Assembly (NCBI RefSeq): GCF_905220995.1
Contig: NZ_CAJNBJ010000020.1
Coordinates: 124,001-188,000, forward strand
From: Nitrospira defluvii
Lineage (GTDB): Bacteria; Nitrospirota; Nitrospiria; Nitrospirales; Nitrospiraceae
Reading direction: 5' to 3'
Length of the DNA: 64,000 bases
Below are positions 39,124 to 47,454 of the stretch, one piece after another (the stretch's first letter is position 1; each line of letters begins with the position of its first letter). The notes beneath the pieces were generated by a model that saw only the letters and a program-made list of their open reading frames with translations, made no database searches and had not been told where the DNA came from. Both the position numbers and the translations under genes were made by a program.

Positions 39124-39891
39124 ATGACACTACGTCGTTTGACTTTGATCGTCGGCATCGCGCTGTTCTTTCTCGTCGTCGCCCCCCTCGGCGAGCCGAC
39201 CCGGCTGCAAGCTGAATCCCCAGCGAGAGTAGAAATCGGCACATTTTCTGCGGCAACCCCGGATGGCCCATGGCCCAACGGCTGGAAGCCGCTCACCTTT
39301 CCGAAGATTTCCCAGCACACGACGTACCGCCTCGTAAAAGACGGCGACCGCGTCGCCGTCAAAGCAGCCAGTCAGGCCTCCTCTTCGGGACTGACGAAAG
39401 AAATTCTGATCGATCCGAAGGAATATCCGATCATTCAATGGCAGTGGAAAGTCTCGAATATCTTGAAGGCCGGGGACGTGGCCAAGAAAGAAGGAGACGA
39501 TTACCCCGCCCGCATTTATGTCACCTTCCAATACGACAGCCAGAAGGTTGGCCTCTTTGGGAAGGCGAAATACGAAGCGGCCAAGCTGATCTATGGCCAA
39601 TATCCGCCGCTGGGCGCCATCAACTATATCTGGGAAAGTCACGCACCAGTAGGAACCTCCGTACCGAACCCCTTTACGGATCAGGTTCAGATGATCGTGG
39701 TCGACAGCGGCTCAACCAAGCTTAATACCTGGATCACGGAGGAGCGCAATGTCTATGAAGACTACAAGCGGGCGTTCGGCCAAGACCCACCGATGATTTC
39801 CGGCGTGGCGATCATGACGGATACGGACAATACCGGTGAGTCAGCCGAGGCCTACTATGGGGATATCGCGTTCAAGAAGAGGGTGGAGTAG
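39124..39891 (+). CDS. DUF3047 secreted protein
   Basis: 255 residues. A signal peptide (LTLIVGIALFFLVVAPLG, cleavage near LQA-E) is followed by a DUF3047 domain: LTFPKISQHTTYRLVKDGDR, IDPKEYPIIQWQWKVSNIL, DDYPARIYVTFQYD and GVAIMTDTDNTGESAEAYYG. The fold is jelly-roll-like, and proteins of this family are periplasmic with unknown role. It starts 53 bases after the flavoprotein gene and is probably in the same transcript. Confidence 0.88.
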   Translation: MTLRRLTLIVGIALFFLVVAPLGEPTRLQAESPARVEIGTFSAATPDGPWPNGWKPLTFPKISQHTTYRLVKDGDRVAVKAASQASSSGLTKEILIDPKEYPIIQWQWKVSNILKAGDVAKKEGDDYPARIYVTFQYDSQKVGLFGKAKYEAAKLIYGQYPPLGAINYIWESHAPVGTSVPNPFTDQVQMIVVDSGSTKLNTWITEERNVYEDYKRAFGQDPPMISGVAIMTDTDNTGESAEAYYGDIAFKKRVE

Positions 39892-39923
39892 TCAGGGCAG
39901 AGACAGGGTGGACGCTTGCGCCA

Positions 39924-40240
39924 TCAGCGAGACAGGACATCTGGCCTCGGGTCCGAGACGAATCCCCCTCGATTGGGCATCTTCACGGCCAGAAGGGTCT
40001 GCGCGTCGATCGCGGCGTCGGCGGGAAGGATGCCGTTCTGATGCAACAGCCAGGCGACGACGGCATAGACCTCGTCGGGCGTGAGGGATTGCGGAGCGTT
40101 CAAGGGCATGGCGCGATGGATGTAGTCATAGAGAGTCGTCGCATAGGGCCAGAAGCTGCCAATGGTTTTGATGGGCTTCGCCGTGGCGATCGACCTTCAA
40201 CCACTGACCAGCCGGAGCGGAGTTATGGCTGGGCAGAAGG
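39924..40240 (-). pseudogene. 3' fragment of a SoxD-like cytochrome c gene
   Basis: On the minus strand the residues PIKTIGSFWPYATTLYDYIH, then MPLNAPQSLTPDEVYAVVAW, through SDPRPDVLSR match the C-terminal third of the intact cytochrome at 41336-41893 almost residue for residue. Further upstream the match decays, with a stop codon where the intact copy has GGQG, and the heme-binding CxxCH is missing. It is a truncated duplicate on the same strand and in the same order as the intact copy, with the MNT/HEPN pair between them. Confidence 0.75.
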
Positions 40241-40320
40241 CTCGATCAATCCGTGACTTGACGCCGAGGAACGGCATTGCTAGGGTTGCAGCGAATCAGC
40301 GTGCTTGAACGGAATGAATC

Positions 40321-40734
40321 ATGGCCGCTCCACTCACCATCGCTCACGTTCGCGAGCGTCTCGTCCCGCTCTTTGCCGATCCGGATCTCGATCTGGTGAT
40401 CCTGTTCGGCTCGGTTGCGGGCGGGGTGACGCACGCTGACAGCGACCTCGATCTTGCCGTGAAAGGACGGCAGCCGTTGGATCTTGTCTCGCTGACCAAT
40501 GAGATCACTCGCCTTCTGCACACCGACGCTGTCGATGTGGCGGATCTTCGCCGTGCCTCGCCGCTGCTGATGATGGAAGTCGTGCGGGGAGGACAGCTCC
40601 TCTATGAACGGACGCCAGGATGCTACGCGGCCTTCTGCTCGCTTGCCCACCGCCGCTATGTCGATACCGCCAAATTGCGCGTCGCGCAGCGCGAGACGAT
40701 CCGGCATTTTCTTCAGAACAGGGGTGCGGCGTGA
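40321..40734 (+). CDS. mntA: MNT-type nucleotidyltransferase antitoxin (MntA-like)
   Basis: 137 residues of the minimal nucleotidyltransferase fold: VILFGSVAGGVTHADSDLDL contains the GS...D-x-D catalytic motif, and VDVADLRRASPLLMMEVVRG follows. In MntA-HepT systems the antitoxin adds AMP to the HEPN toxin and silences it. The gene's stop overlaps the GTG start of the HEPN gene (GTGA), the usual organisation of such operons. The C-terminal helix region (AHRRYVDTAKLRVAQRE) is longer than in the smallest MNT proteins. Confidence 0.87.
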   Translation: MAAPLTIAHVRERLVPLFADPDLDLVILFGSVAGGVTHADSDLDLAVKGRQPLDLVSLTNEITRLLHTDAVDVADLRRASPLLMMEVVRGGQLLYERTPGCYAAFCSLAHRRYVDTAKLRVAQRETIRHFLQNRGAA

Positions 40735-41168
40735 CGCCGTCCGATCCCTCCGTGCTTCGCCGGAAGCTCGTCGTGATCGTCGAGAACTTGACGGCGCTTG
40801 AACCCGTCGCCGCGATGACTCCTGAACGGTATCGCGACAATCTGTTTACCAGGAAGGGGACGGAACGGCTTCTGCAGGAATTGATTGAAGCAGCGATCGA
40901 TCTGAATACCCATATTCTCGTCCAGGACGGCCACGGAGCCCCGGACGATTACTATCAGGGGTTTCTCAAGCTGGCCGACCATGGTGTGCTTCAGCGAGAA
41001 CTGGCCGACGCGCTGGCTCCCTCGGCGGGGCTGAGGAACCGCCTGGTTCATGAGTATGATGCGATCGTCGATGCCATCGTCTTGGATGCCGTTCGGAAAG
41101 CCCAATCCCTCTTCCCTCGGTATGTCAGCGCCATCGAGCAGTATCTGTCTCATCGCCACGGCGGCTGA
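40731..41168 (+). CDS. hepT: HEPN-domain toxin (HepT-like, DUF86)
   Basis: 145 residues from GTG 40731, overlapping the antitoxin stop by four bases. The helical HEPN domain ends with LRNRLVHEYDAIVDAIVLDA. The R-N-x-L-x-H-x-Y segment is the catalytic RX4-6H RNase motif plus the Tyr that MntA adenylylates. ERLLQELIEAAIDLNTHIL is the conserved first helix pair. Expected to be a ribonuclease held inactive by the partner encoded upstream. The motif residues look intact, so the toxin should be functional. Confidence 0.88.
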   Translation: MTPSDPSVLRRKLVVIVENLTALEPVAAMTPERYRDNLFTRKGTERLLQELIEAAIDLNTHILVQDGHGAPDDYYQGFLKLADHGVLQRELADALAPSAGLRNRLVHEYDAIVDAIVLDAVRKAQSLFPRYVSAIEQYLSHRHGG

Positions 41169-41335
41169 TTGTCCGGCGTCGGCCTCCTCTCAATCCACCA
41201 CCGACGTTCACGGCATCAAGCGCGCCTTCGGACGAGACCTTGGGGGCTGGAGCGATTCGTGTACCGGCCTTCACACACTTGACCGTCTACGAGAAGAGAG
41301 CACCGTGAGGCTTTACCAAGCAGTTGGCTTCTGCG

Positions 41336-41893
41336 TCACCGAACCAGCACATCTGGTCGCGGGTCCGAGACGAACCCCGCACGATTGGGCATCGTGACGC
41401 GCGGAAGTGTCTGCGCGTCGATCACGGCGTCGGATGGTATGATGCCGTTTTGATGGAGCAGCCACGCGACCACGGCATAGACCTCATCTGGCGTCAGGGA
41501 TTGCGGAGCGTTGAACGGCATGGCACGATGGATGTAATCGTATAACGTTGTGGCATAGGGCCAGAAGCTGCCGATGGTTTTGATCGGGTTGTCAGTGGCC
41601 AGCGAACCTTGGCCGCCCACGAGGCGATCCTTTGGTCCTTCCGTTCCTGTTGGTCCGTGGCAGGCGGCGCACTTGTTTCCATAGATGGCTGCCCCTTGCT
41701 GCACGGTCCCTTGACCAGGCGGCAATCCTGCTCCGCTTGGATCGATGTCGATGTTCAAGGCGCCGATCTCCGCGCCGGTGGCCGGCCGACCGAACCCATA
41801 GCGCATCGGCTCTTCAGCATGACTTATACTCCCGAAGAGCAGAGATAGTGCGAGTGCCGACACCTCCCAAGGGGTCGCGTTAGATTTGCACAT
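41336..41893 (-). CDS. soxD: periplasmic cytochrome c subunit (SoxD/SorB-like)
   Basis: 185 residues with a signal peptide (SALALSLLFGSISHA-E) and one heme c motif, GNKCAACHGPTG. The distal axial Met is probably in HRAMPFNAPQSLT. The ribosome site GGGAGG supports ATG 41893, which overlaps the molybdoenzyme stop by 14 bases, so the subunits are translationally coupled. It would accept electrons from the SoxC/SorA-like protein. SoxD proper often has two hemes; only one is seen here, closer to a SorB-like or half-SoxD protein. A truncated copy lies at 39924-40240. Confidence 0.85.
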   Translation of the reverse strand: MCKSNATPWEVSALALSLLFGSISHAEEPMRYGFGRPATGAEIGALNIDIDPSGAGLPPGQGTVQQGAAIYGNKCAACHGPTGTEGPKDRLVGGQGSLATDNPIKTIGSFWPYATTLYDYIHRAMPFNAPQSLTPDEVYAVVAWLLHQNGIIPSDAVIDAQTLPRVTMPNRAGFVSDPRPDVLVR

Positions 41894-43136
41894 TCGTCAC
41901 CTCCCCATCTGCGGCCACCTTCCAACTCTGAATCGCATTGTAGTGGTATGAAGAATGAACTCCTCGGGCTGCGACGAGCGCGGCCCTCGCTGGCTGGACA
42001 TAGCCGCTGTCATCGATGCAACGGCTTTGCAGGATCGTGTCCTCTCCGTTCCATTGCCATCCGAACCGGAAGCGTGTGTGGCACTGTGGAAGCACTGGTC
42101 CTTGTATGTGTGCCGGTCGCCATGTCCGCCCGCCGTCGAGACTGACCTCGACCGTTTTCACCAAGCCTCGTCCGCTCCAGGCGAGCCCACGAATTTCGAT
42201 GAAGCCCGGCTCGATTCGCTGGCTGCCTGAAGGACTTGTGATAACGGACTTGGCCTCCATGACGAACGTAAATTGCCTGGCCGTGCCGTCCGGCATGAGA
42301 TCGGTGTAGCGCGACGTTTCTTCGCGCGTCATGAACGGGGCGGTGCCGAGTTTGAGGCGCCGTAGCCACTTGATGCAGGTGTTGCCTTCCCAGCCGGGAA
42401 TCACCAGGCGGAGCGGATAGCCCTGCTCCGGTCTCAACGCCTCGCCGTTTTGCGCATAACACAGGAACGCGTCCTTCAGCACTTCCGCCAGCGGCAAGCT
42501 GCGCGTCATGGCGGCGGCATCGCTCCCTTCCGCCAGCACCCAGGCAGCCTCTGGTTTGACGTTTGCTTCAGCCAAGACCGTCGCGAGCGGCACGCCGGTC
42601 CATTCGCTGGTGCTCATGAGCCCGTGCGTCTCTTGGACCGTCTTCCCTGTCGGCCCTTTCCATTCTTTCCCGGAATTGCCGGAGCATTCGATGAACAGCG
42701 TGCGTGTCACGGAAGGGAAGCGCGTCAGATCGTGCATGGACAATGAGAGCGGCCGATCAACCAGCCCGTGAATCAGGAGCCGGTGGCGATTGGGATCAAT
42801 GGCCGGCACGCCGTTGTGGTGGCGCTCGAAGTGCAATGCGGATGGGGTGATGATGCCGTGCAACGATTGATGCGGCGTCAGTGAATGGGTCGCCGTCGTC
42901 AGGCGTTGGGCGGTTTCTCCCAGTGCGCGAGTGCCATAAGGACTGGGAATGCGGCCTGGGACCCGCGTGGGATCGGTGTGGTCCTGTTCTACGGCTGGAA
43001 GAATCGACGGGGCGATCAAGCCAACGGCCGTAACACCCATCGCGGAGACCGCGCTGGCCAGCCATGTCCGACGGCCAACTGGTTTCTCACCATCCCTCTC
43101 CGACGAGACAGCCTTCTCCTCATCATACTGGCTCAT
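41880..43136 (-). CDS. soxC: molybdenum sulfite/sulfane dehydrogenase (SoxC/SorA-like)
   Basis: 418 residues from ATG 43136, four bases after GGAGG. A twin-arginine leader (GRRTWLASAVSAMGVTAVGL) indicates Tat export, as needed for a molybdopterin enzyme. The Moco domain contains RTLFIECSGNSGKEW with the cysteine that ligates Mo, and GYPLRLVIPGWEGNTCIKWL. The C-terminal Mo-co dimerisation domain has FIEIRGLAWSGRGLVKTVEV and SLDGGRTWRPA. It oxidises sulfite or sulfane sulfur in the periplasm and passes electrons to the coupled cytochrome. No soxXYZAB genes are nearby, so an independent sulfite dehydrogenase role is more likely. Confidence 0.9.
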   Translation of the reverse strand: MSQYDEEKAVSSERDGEKPVGRRTWLASAVSAMGVTAVGLIAPSILPAVEQDHTDPTRVPGRIPSPYGTRALGETAQRLTTATHSLTPHQSLHGIITPSALHFERHHNGVPAIDPNRHRLLIHGLVDRPLSLSMHDLTRFPSVTRTLFIECSGNSGKEWKGPTGKTVQETHGLMSTSEWTGVPLATVLAEANVKPEAAWVLAEGSDAAAMTRSLPLAEVLKDAFLCYAQNGEALRPEQGYPLRLVIPGWEGNTCIKWLRRLKLGTAPFMTREETSRYTDLMPDGTARQFTFVMEAKSVITSPSGSQRIEPGFIEIRGLAWSGRGLVKTVEVSLDGGRTWRPAHIQGPVLPQCHTRFRFGWQWNGEDTILQSRCIDDSGYVQPARAALVAARGVHSSYHYNAIQSWKVAADGEVTNVQI

Positions 43137-43254
43137 GGGCCCTCCATTGTCGATCATTCTGCAGACCGGCATCGGTATATCGTTCAGTGTGTCCCCTATG
43201 ATGCGCCTGGCGCAAGCGGGTACGGTTCACCGACTACACCGCGAAGTTATGCCC

Positions 43255-44358
43255 TCATCGATAGACGGGAAAATCCGCGTACCCGCGGGGATTCGGCATG
43301 TACCAGACGTCCATCGGCGCCTCGGGCGCCAGGGGCCAGTCCTGGGCAATGCGTTCGACCAGATCCGGGTTGCTGATGTAGGGACGCCCGAAGGCGATGA
43401 GATCGGCCGATCCATCTTGAACTGCCGCCTCCGCGGTGGCCGGCGTATAGCCGCCGTTTCCGATCAGCGGTCCGTGAAAGACGCGGCGGAACTCCGGCAA
43501 GGTCATCGGATCGCCCAGCTTGTGAAATCCGAATGCCAGCCCGTCCACGAGATGGAGATAGGCCAATCCGTACTGATCCAGTTGTTGGGCGGCGAAGCTG
43601 AAGGTCTTGCGAAAATCCGGCGATCCCATTTCGTTGAAGACCCCGTTGGGCGAGAGACGCACACCCACGCGCGCGGCGGGTACCTCCGCCGTCACGGCTT
43701 GCACGATTTCATTCAGGAACCGGTATCGGTTTTCTACATTGCCGCCGTAACGATCCGTGCGGTGGTTGGTCTTGGATTGCAGAAATTGATCGATGAGATA
43801 GCCGTTGGCGCCGTGAATTTCGACGCCGTCGAACCCGGCCTGCAGGGCTCGCTTAGCGGCCTGCCGGTAATCGTCGACCACTCGGAGAACTTCCTCTGTC
43901 GCCAGCGCTCTGGGAGTTTCGTACGGCTCACGGCCGTTCGGGGTCTGAATTCCGTCGCCATGGATGGCGATCGGGGAGGGCGCGACCGGCGCACCTTCTT
44001 CGAGGTGAAACGTGCTATGCGAGGCGCGCCCGCAATGCCAGAGCTGTAGGAACATGACACCACCGGCTCGATGGGCGGATTCCACGACGAGCTTCCATCC
44101 TTCGGTCTGCGCATCGGAATAGATGCCGGGCGAATCGACCCAGCCGATGCCTTGCGTGGACACCACGGTGGCTTCGGAGATCATCAATCCGGCGGACGCG
44201 CGCTGCCGGTAATATTCCGCCATCAGCCCGTTGGGGATGCGATGCCGGCCGGCTCGCGCGCGTGTCATCGGCGCCAGCACAATGCGGTTGTGTGCGCGAA
44301 GCGCGCTATTGAGAGTGAAGGGCGCGAGAAGTTGCTTGTCTGTTCTGTCTTGAGCCAT
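43255..44358 (-). CDS. nemA: Old Yellow Enzyme-family ene-reductase (NemA-like)
   Basis: 367 residues from ATG 44358, preceded by GGAGAAAG. FMN-dependent TIM barrel with RIVLAPMTRARAG, the LQLWHCGRASH segment, the substrate-binding His-Asn pair in GVEIHGANGYLIDQFL, and the phosphate-binding GYTPATAEAAVQDG then LIAFGRPYISNPDL. It reduces activated alkenes, nitro compounds and electrophilic quinones with NAD(P)H. It is separated from the sulfite dehydrogenase pair by 118 bases on the same strand. Bacterial NemA is often induced by electrophiles; no nemR gene is adjacent. Confidence 0.93.
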   Translation of the reverse strand: MAQDRTDKQLLAPFTLNSALRAHNRIVLAPMTRARAGRHRIPNGLMAEYYRQRASAGLMISEATVVSTQGIGWVDSPGIYSDAQTEGWKLVVESAHRAGGVMFLQLWHCGRASHSTFHLEEGAPVAPSPIAIHGDGIQTPNGREPYETPRALATEEVLRVVDDYRQAAKRALQAGFDGVEIHGANGYLIDQFLQSKTNHRTDRYGGNVENRYRFLNEIVQAVTAEVPAARVGVRLSPNGVFNEMGSPDFRKTFSFAAQQLDQYGLAYLHLVDGLAFGFHKLGDPMTLPEFRRVFHGPLIGNGGYTPATAEAAVQDGSADLIAFGRPYISNPDLVERIAQDWPLAPEAPMDVWYMPNPRGYADFPVYR

Positions 44359-44437
44359 GCTTTCTCCGGGAAAATCGGTTGTTGGCACGCACCGGCTGAC
44401 GGCTCGCTGTCCGGTTTGTGCCGGACAGTCTTCCCCA

Positions 44438-44941
44438 TTACTCCTCTTGAAGCAAGTGATTGACCGCCGTCTGAAAGTGAGGATCGTCGAGCAATCCTCC
44501 TCCCCGATGGGTCACAACGACCTCTCCCTTCTTATTCAGCAGAAAGAAGATCGGCGTACTGCGCACGCCTAGCTGCGAGGCCAACCGGTCGCCGACATCA
44601 TAAATCACCGGAAAGGTGAAAGGAGGCGCCTGGGATTCCACGTGGTTGCGGATATTCGCTCCGGTATCCGCAAAGCCGACGGTAAGAATATGAAACGGCT
44701 GTCCTTTCATTCGCTCTTGCAATGCCTGCATTTTAGGAAGCTCGCCTTGGCACACATGGCACCACGAGGCCCAAAACATGAGCAATGCCGGCTGGCCGAT
44801 GAGCTGCCGGTCTGTATAGGCGGTGCCGTCCAGCGCGCGCAATTCGAAGGGCGCCATCTTCTGTCCGCCCGCCTCTGAAACACTCCCCCCAAGAAAACCG
44901 ATGATCAGGATACAGATCATCATCGATGCCAACTGTTTCAT
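44438..44941 (-). CDS. TlpA/ResA-like periplasmic thioredoxin
   Basis: 167 residues with a signal peptide (MMICILIIGFLGGSVSEA-G) and a redoxin fold: FELRALDGTAYTDRQLIGQP, FWASWCHVCQGELPKMQ with the CxxC active site, and LGVRSTPIFFLLNKKGEVV with the cis-Pro. The WCHVC motif fits TlpA-like thiol:disulfide reductases. It is the last gene of the bufferin-type operon, 30 bases after the DoxX gene. It may keep the cysteines of the exported precursor or its metal ligands reduced. Confidence 0.88.
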   Translation of the reverse strand: MKQLASMMICILIIGFLGGSVSEAGGQKMAPFELRALDGTAYTDRQLIGQPALLMFWASWCHVCQGELPKMQALQERMKGQPFHILTVGFADTGANIRNHVESQAPPFTFPVIYDVGDRLASQLGVRSTPIFFLLNKKGEVVVTHRGGGLLDDPHFQTAVNHLLQEE

Positions 44942-44971
44942 GCTCGGCTCCTTTCGTAACTCGGCGCCAGC

Positions 44972-45505
44972 TCAGGCTCCATGTGCGGCCGGTTGGGGCG
45001 AGGCAGCGCTGTCGATCACACGTGTCGTTCGCCGGCGCTGATAGAAGCGATCCAGCAAGGCATCCGCCGAGATCAACCCCGGTCCGTGCAGGACGAAATA
45101 GAGAAAGAGAATGCCCCAATAGAACGCTTCTTGCAGCGCGGCTTCGGACAACTGGCCGTAGGAGAGCGCGGCGACGATGTTGAGTCCGAAGAGCGAGAGG
45201 GCCGCCCATCGTCCGGCCAGGCCGATCGCCAGCAGAAACGAGCCGCCGAGTTCAACGGCCGTGGACAGATAGGCTGCCATCTCGGGCGGCAGGACCGGCA
45301 CATCGTAGACCATGGTGAACAGCATGACCGTGGACATCCAGCTGGAGAGCTTGACCATCCCGCCTTTCCAAAAAATGTTCGCCAGATACAAGCGAACGGA
45401 CAGGTCGAACAGCGGGAGCAGCGCTTCCAGACCATGGACCAGCCATAGATACAGAGGCACCGCGCGATCAGCGGCACGTGTCAAAAGACCAACGGGGTGC
45501 GTCAT
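44972..45505 (-). CDS. DoxX-family membrane protein
   Basis: 177 residues, four TM helices. Conserved segments: LSVRLYLANIFWKGGMVKLS near the N-terminus, PEMAAYLSTAVELGGSFLLA in the middle, and AFYWGILFLYFVLHGPGLIS near the end. DoxX proteins are a common companion of DUF692/DUF2063/DUF2282 clusters. The start overlaps the BufC stop by four bases (ATGA). The role in bufferin maturation or export is not established; it may handle membrane electron flow or quinone. Confidence 0.87.
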   Translation of the reverse strand: MTHPVGLLTRAADRAVPLYLWLVHGLEALLPLFDLSVRLYLANIFWKGGMVKLSSWMSTVMLFTMVYDVPVLPPEMAAYLSTAVELGGSFLLAIGLAGRWAALSLFGLNIVAALSYGQLSEAALQEAFYWGILFLYFVLHGPGLISADALLDRFYQRRRTTRVIDSAASPQPAAHGA

Positions 45506-46278
45506 ACGCCCTCCTCCACGAAAATTCCGGCTATTGCCTGTATGTTCAATAGGGTCGTCATCAACCGGGTGAAATCGAAACCGGATTCAGCTTCTCGTGC
45601 CAATCGTTCGATCGATGCGACGGTCGCTCCCTGAGATAGGGCCTCCAGCAACCGGTAATCCAGCCAGGCCAGCGGTATGACCTGCACCGCCCCACCGCTG
45701 CGGACCACAATGAGGCCGGTCTCCTCCTCAGGAAGAGGCAAGTCGACGACCTCGTCCGGCGATGCGTCCGGTTGGAGCGCCAGCCAAACGCGATGGACTG
45801 GAACGGGAAAGGACAGGAACCGCGCAGTCTGATGGAACTGGAAGGTGACGCGCGAGGGATCTGCCGAGACCATAGCGTGAAGCTGGTCAGGGGGCAGCGG
45901 CGACGAATCTGCAGCCTGATAGACCTCATGACAAGCCCATTCGAGCCGAGCCAGTTCGACAAGGAGGGGGGGCGCCTCGAAGTGTTGCAGCAAGGCCGGG
46001 AGATGGCGTCCATACAGAAACAGATCGCCGCTGGTCGAGGGATATTTCTTGATGTACCCGCGCGCGAGCACCCCAAAGTAACCGTCGCCGACAAACCGAT
46101 GCAACACGGGATAGGTAATCCTCAGCACCTGCACAAAGTTATTCCGGATCAACCGGCGGTAGAGCGCGACGCTTCGCAGCGCCGTTCCATCCGTTGCCAT
46201 CGCTGCCGTGGCCGTCTGGTATTTCCCTTCGACGATGGCCTCGGCAAAGGCTTGCTGTTGTTCACGCAGTCGTGACAT
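45502..46278 (-). CDS. bufC: BufC/DUF2063 partner protein of bufferin synthesis
   Basis: 258 residues from ATG 46278, overlapping the BufB stop by 17 bases. The N-terminal DUF2063 domain contains LREQQQAFAEAIVEGKY and VALYRRLIRNNFVQVLRITY, then the HRFVGDGYFGVLARGYIKKY segment. The C-terminal ~80 residues form the second domain seen in MbnC/BufC-type partners (GLIVVRSGGAVQVIPLAWLD). These proteins bind the peptide precursor and form a heterodimer with the DUF692 iron enzyme. Coupled translation with BufB fits a 1:1 complex. Confidence 0.85.
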   Translation of the reverse strand: MSRLREQQQAFAEAIVEGKYQTATAAMATDGTALRSVALYRRLIRNNFVQVLRITYPVLHRFVGDGYFGVLARGYIKKYPSTSGDLFLYGRHLPALLQHFEAPPLLVELARLEWACHEVYQAADSSPLPPDQLHAMVSADPSRVTFQFHQTARFLSFPVPVHRVWLALQPDASPDEVVDLPLPEEETGLIVVRSGGAVQVIPLAWLDYRLLEALSQGATVASIERLAREAESGFDFTRLMTTLLNIQAIAGIFVEEGV

Positions 46279-47107
46279 GGCATGCCCCCAGAATGGCATC
46301 CGCCTGTGTGGCTTGCTCGACCAGTACGGACAGCGGCGGGAGATTGGTATCCCACTCAATCAACGTCGGGCGCGGACCGAAATGGTGGATCGCCCATCGA
46401 TAGAGGCCCCAGACTTCCGGGTACACGGGCTGACCGTGGGTATCGATCAGCATGCTCCCGAAGCGATCAAATCCCGCCAGATGGATCTCCCAGACGGCCT
46501 CAGCCGGAATCGCCATCAGCATATCCAGCGGATCAGTATGGAAGTTGACGGCGTTGACGTAAACGTTGTTGAGATCGAGCAGAATGCCGCAGCCGGTTCT
46601 CCCGGCCATCTCGGACAGGAAGGCGCCTTCAGAAATCGGCGAATCCTGCCAGGTCAGATACCGAGTGATATTCTCGATCAGCAAGGGGCGCTTCAACAGA
46701 TTCTGGACTTCGTCGATTCTGGCGCAGACATGATCTAAACTCCCTTCGGTGTAGGGAAGGGGCAAGAGATCGTTGAAGAAGCGTCCGCCGACGGAACTCC
46801 AGGACAGATGCTCCGACACGAAAGCCGGCTCGAAGCGATCGATCAAAGCTTTCAGTTTGTGGAGATGGGCCTGGTCGATTGGATCGGTGGAGCCTAAGGA
46901 CAGGCCGACCCCGTGAAAACTCAGCGGGTATCGGCTCCTGATCCGCTCAAGCACGCGCAACGGCGCGCCGCCGTCGCCGAAATAATTCTCCGGATGGGTT
47001 TCCATCCAGGCCACCGGCGGTGGCGCGTCCAGAATCTCGCGAAAATGATGTGCCCGCAGTCCGATCCCGGCCTGTGCCGGGATCGAGGTGGGATGTTGAA
47101 CAGACAT
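46262..47107 (-). CDS. bufB: BufB/DUF692 multinuclear iron enzyme
   Basis: 281 residues of the DUF692 (MbnB-like) TIM barrel. Family marks are GIGLRAHHFREIL, WMETHPENYFGDGG, LSFHGVGLSLGSTDPID, FVSEHLSWSSVGGRFFNDLL, LLIENITRYLTWQ, GCGILLDLNNVYVNAVNFHT and EIHLAGFDR. The spaced His/Glu/Asp/Asn residues in these strands are the metal ligands. DUF692 enzymes oxidise cysteines of small precursors into thiazole/oxazolone-type metal-binding groups. It starts 11 bases after the precursor gene. Confidence 0.92.
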   Translation of the reverse strand: MSVQHPTSIPAQAGIGLRAHHFREILDAPPPVAWMETHPENYFGDGGAPLRVLERIRSRYPLSFHGVGLSLGSTDPIDQAHLHKLKALIDRFEPAFVSEHLSWSSVGGRFFNDLLPLPYTEGSLDHVCARIDEVQNLLKRPLLIENITRYLTWQDSPISEGAFLSEMAGRTGCGILLDLNNVYVNAVNFHTDPLDMLMAIPAEAVWEIHLAGFDRFGSMLIDTHGQPVYPEVWGLYRWAIHHFGPRPTLIEWDTNLPPLSVLVEQATQADAILGACHVTTA

Positions 47108-47118
47108 CGCTCGTCGTC

Positions 47119-47454
47119 CTACATCTTTTTCATCATCATCTCTTTCATCTTTGCCAGATCATCTTTCGTGATGGCGAGGACGGTACCCTTGGCGATCTTC
47201 CCGCAGAGCCCCTTCGGCAGGAACACATAGGAATCGGCTTCATTGTCGGTCTTGGACTGGCCCACACAGGAATGGAGGCTGGTCTTGACCGCGCAGTCGT
47301 TCATCCCGGCCTTGGCCACGCCTCCGCAGGCCTCCCATCCGGCTGGCATTTCCGCCATCTTCGGAGCGGCATTCGCGGCTTCGGCGCCTGCAAAACTCAA
47401 GGCCACCAACAATGCGGAATGGATCATGGCGTTCTTTTTCGTCGTTGCGTTCAT
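47119..47454 (-). CDS. bufA: bufferin-type metallophore precursor (DUF2282/BufA1-like)
   Basis: 111 residues from ATG 47454, preceded by AAAGGAGAATCCT. A signal peptide (ALLVALSFAGAEAANA-A) is followed by a short core with four cysteines spaced as in BufA1: WEACGGVAKAGMNDC, LHSCVGQSKTDNEADS, VFLPKGLCGKIAKGT. The C-terminus is a Lys/Met tail (KEMMMKKM), longer than most relatives. Bufferins are large ribosomally made peptides whose cysteines are modified by DUF692/DUF2063 enzymes to bind copper or similar metals in the periplasm. Genes for the maturation pair follow at once. Confidence 0.88.
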   Translation of the reverse strand: MNATTKKNAMIHSALLVALSFAGAEAANAAPKMAEMPAGWEACGGVAKAGMNDCAVKTSLHSCVGQSKTDNEADSYVFLPKGLCGKIAKGTVLAITKDDLAKMKEMMMKKM

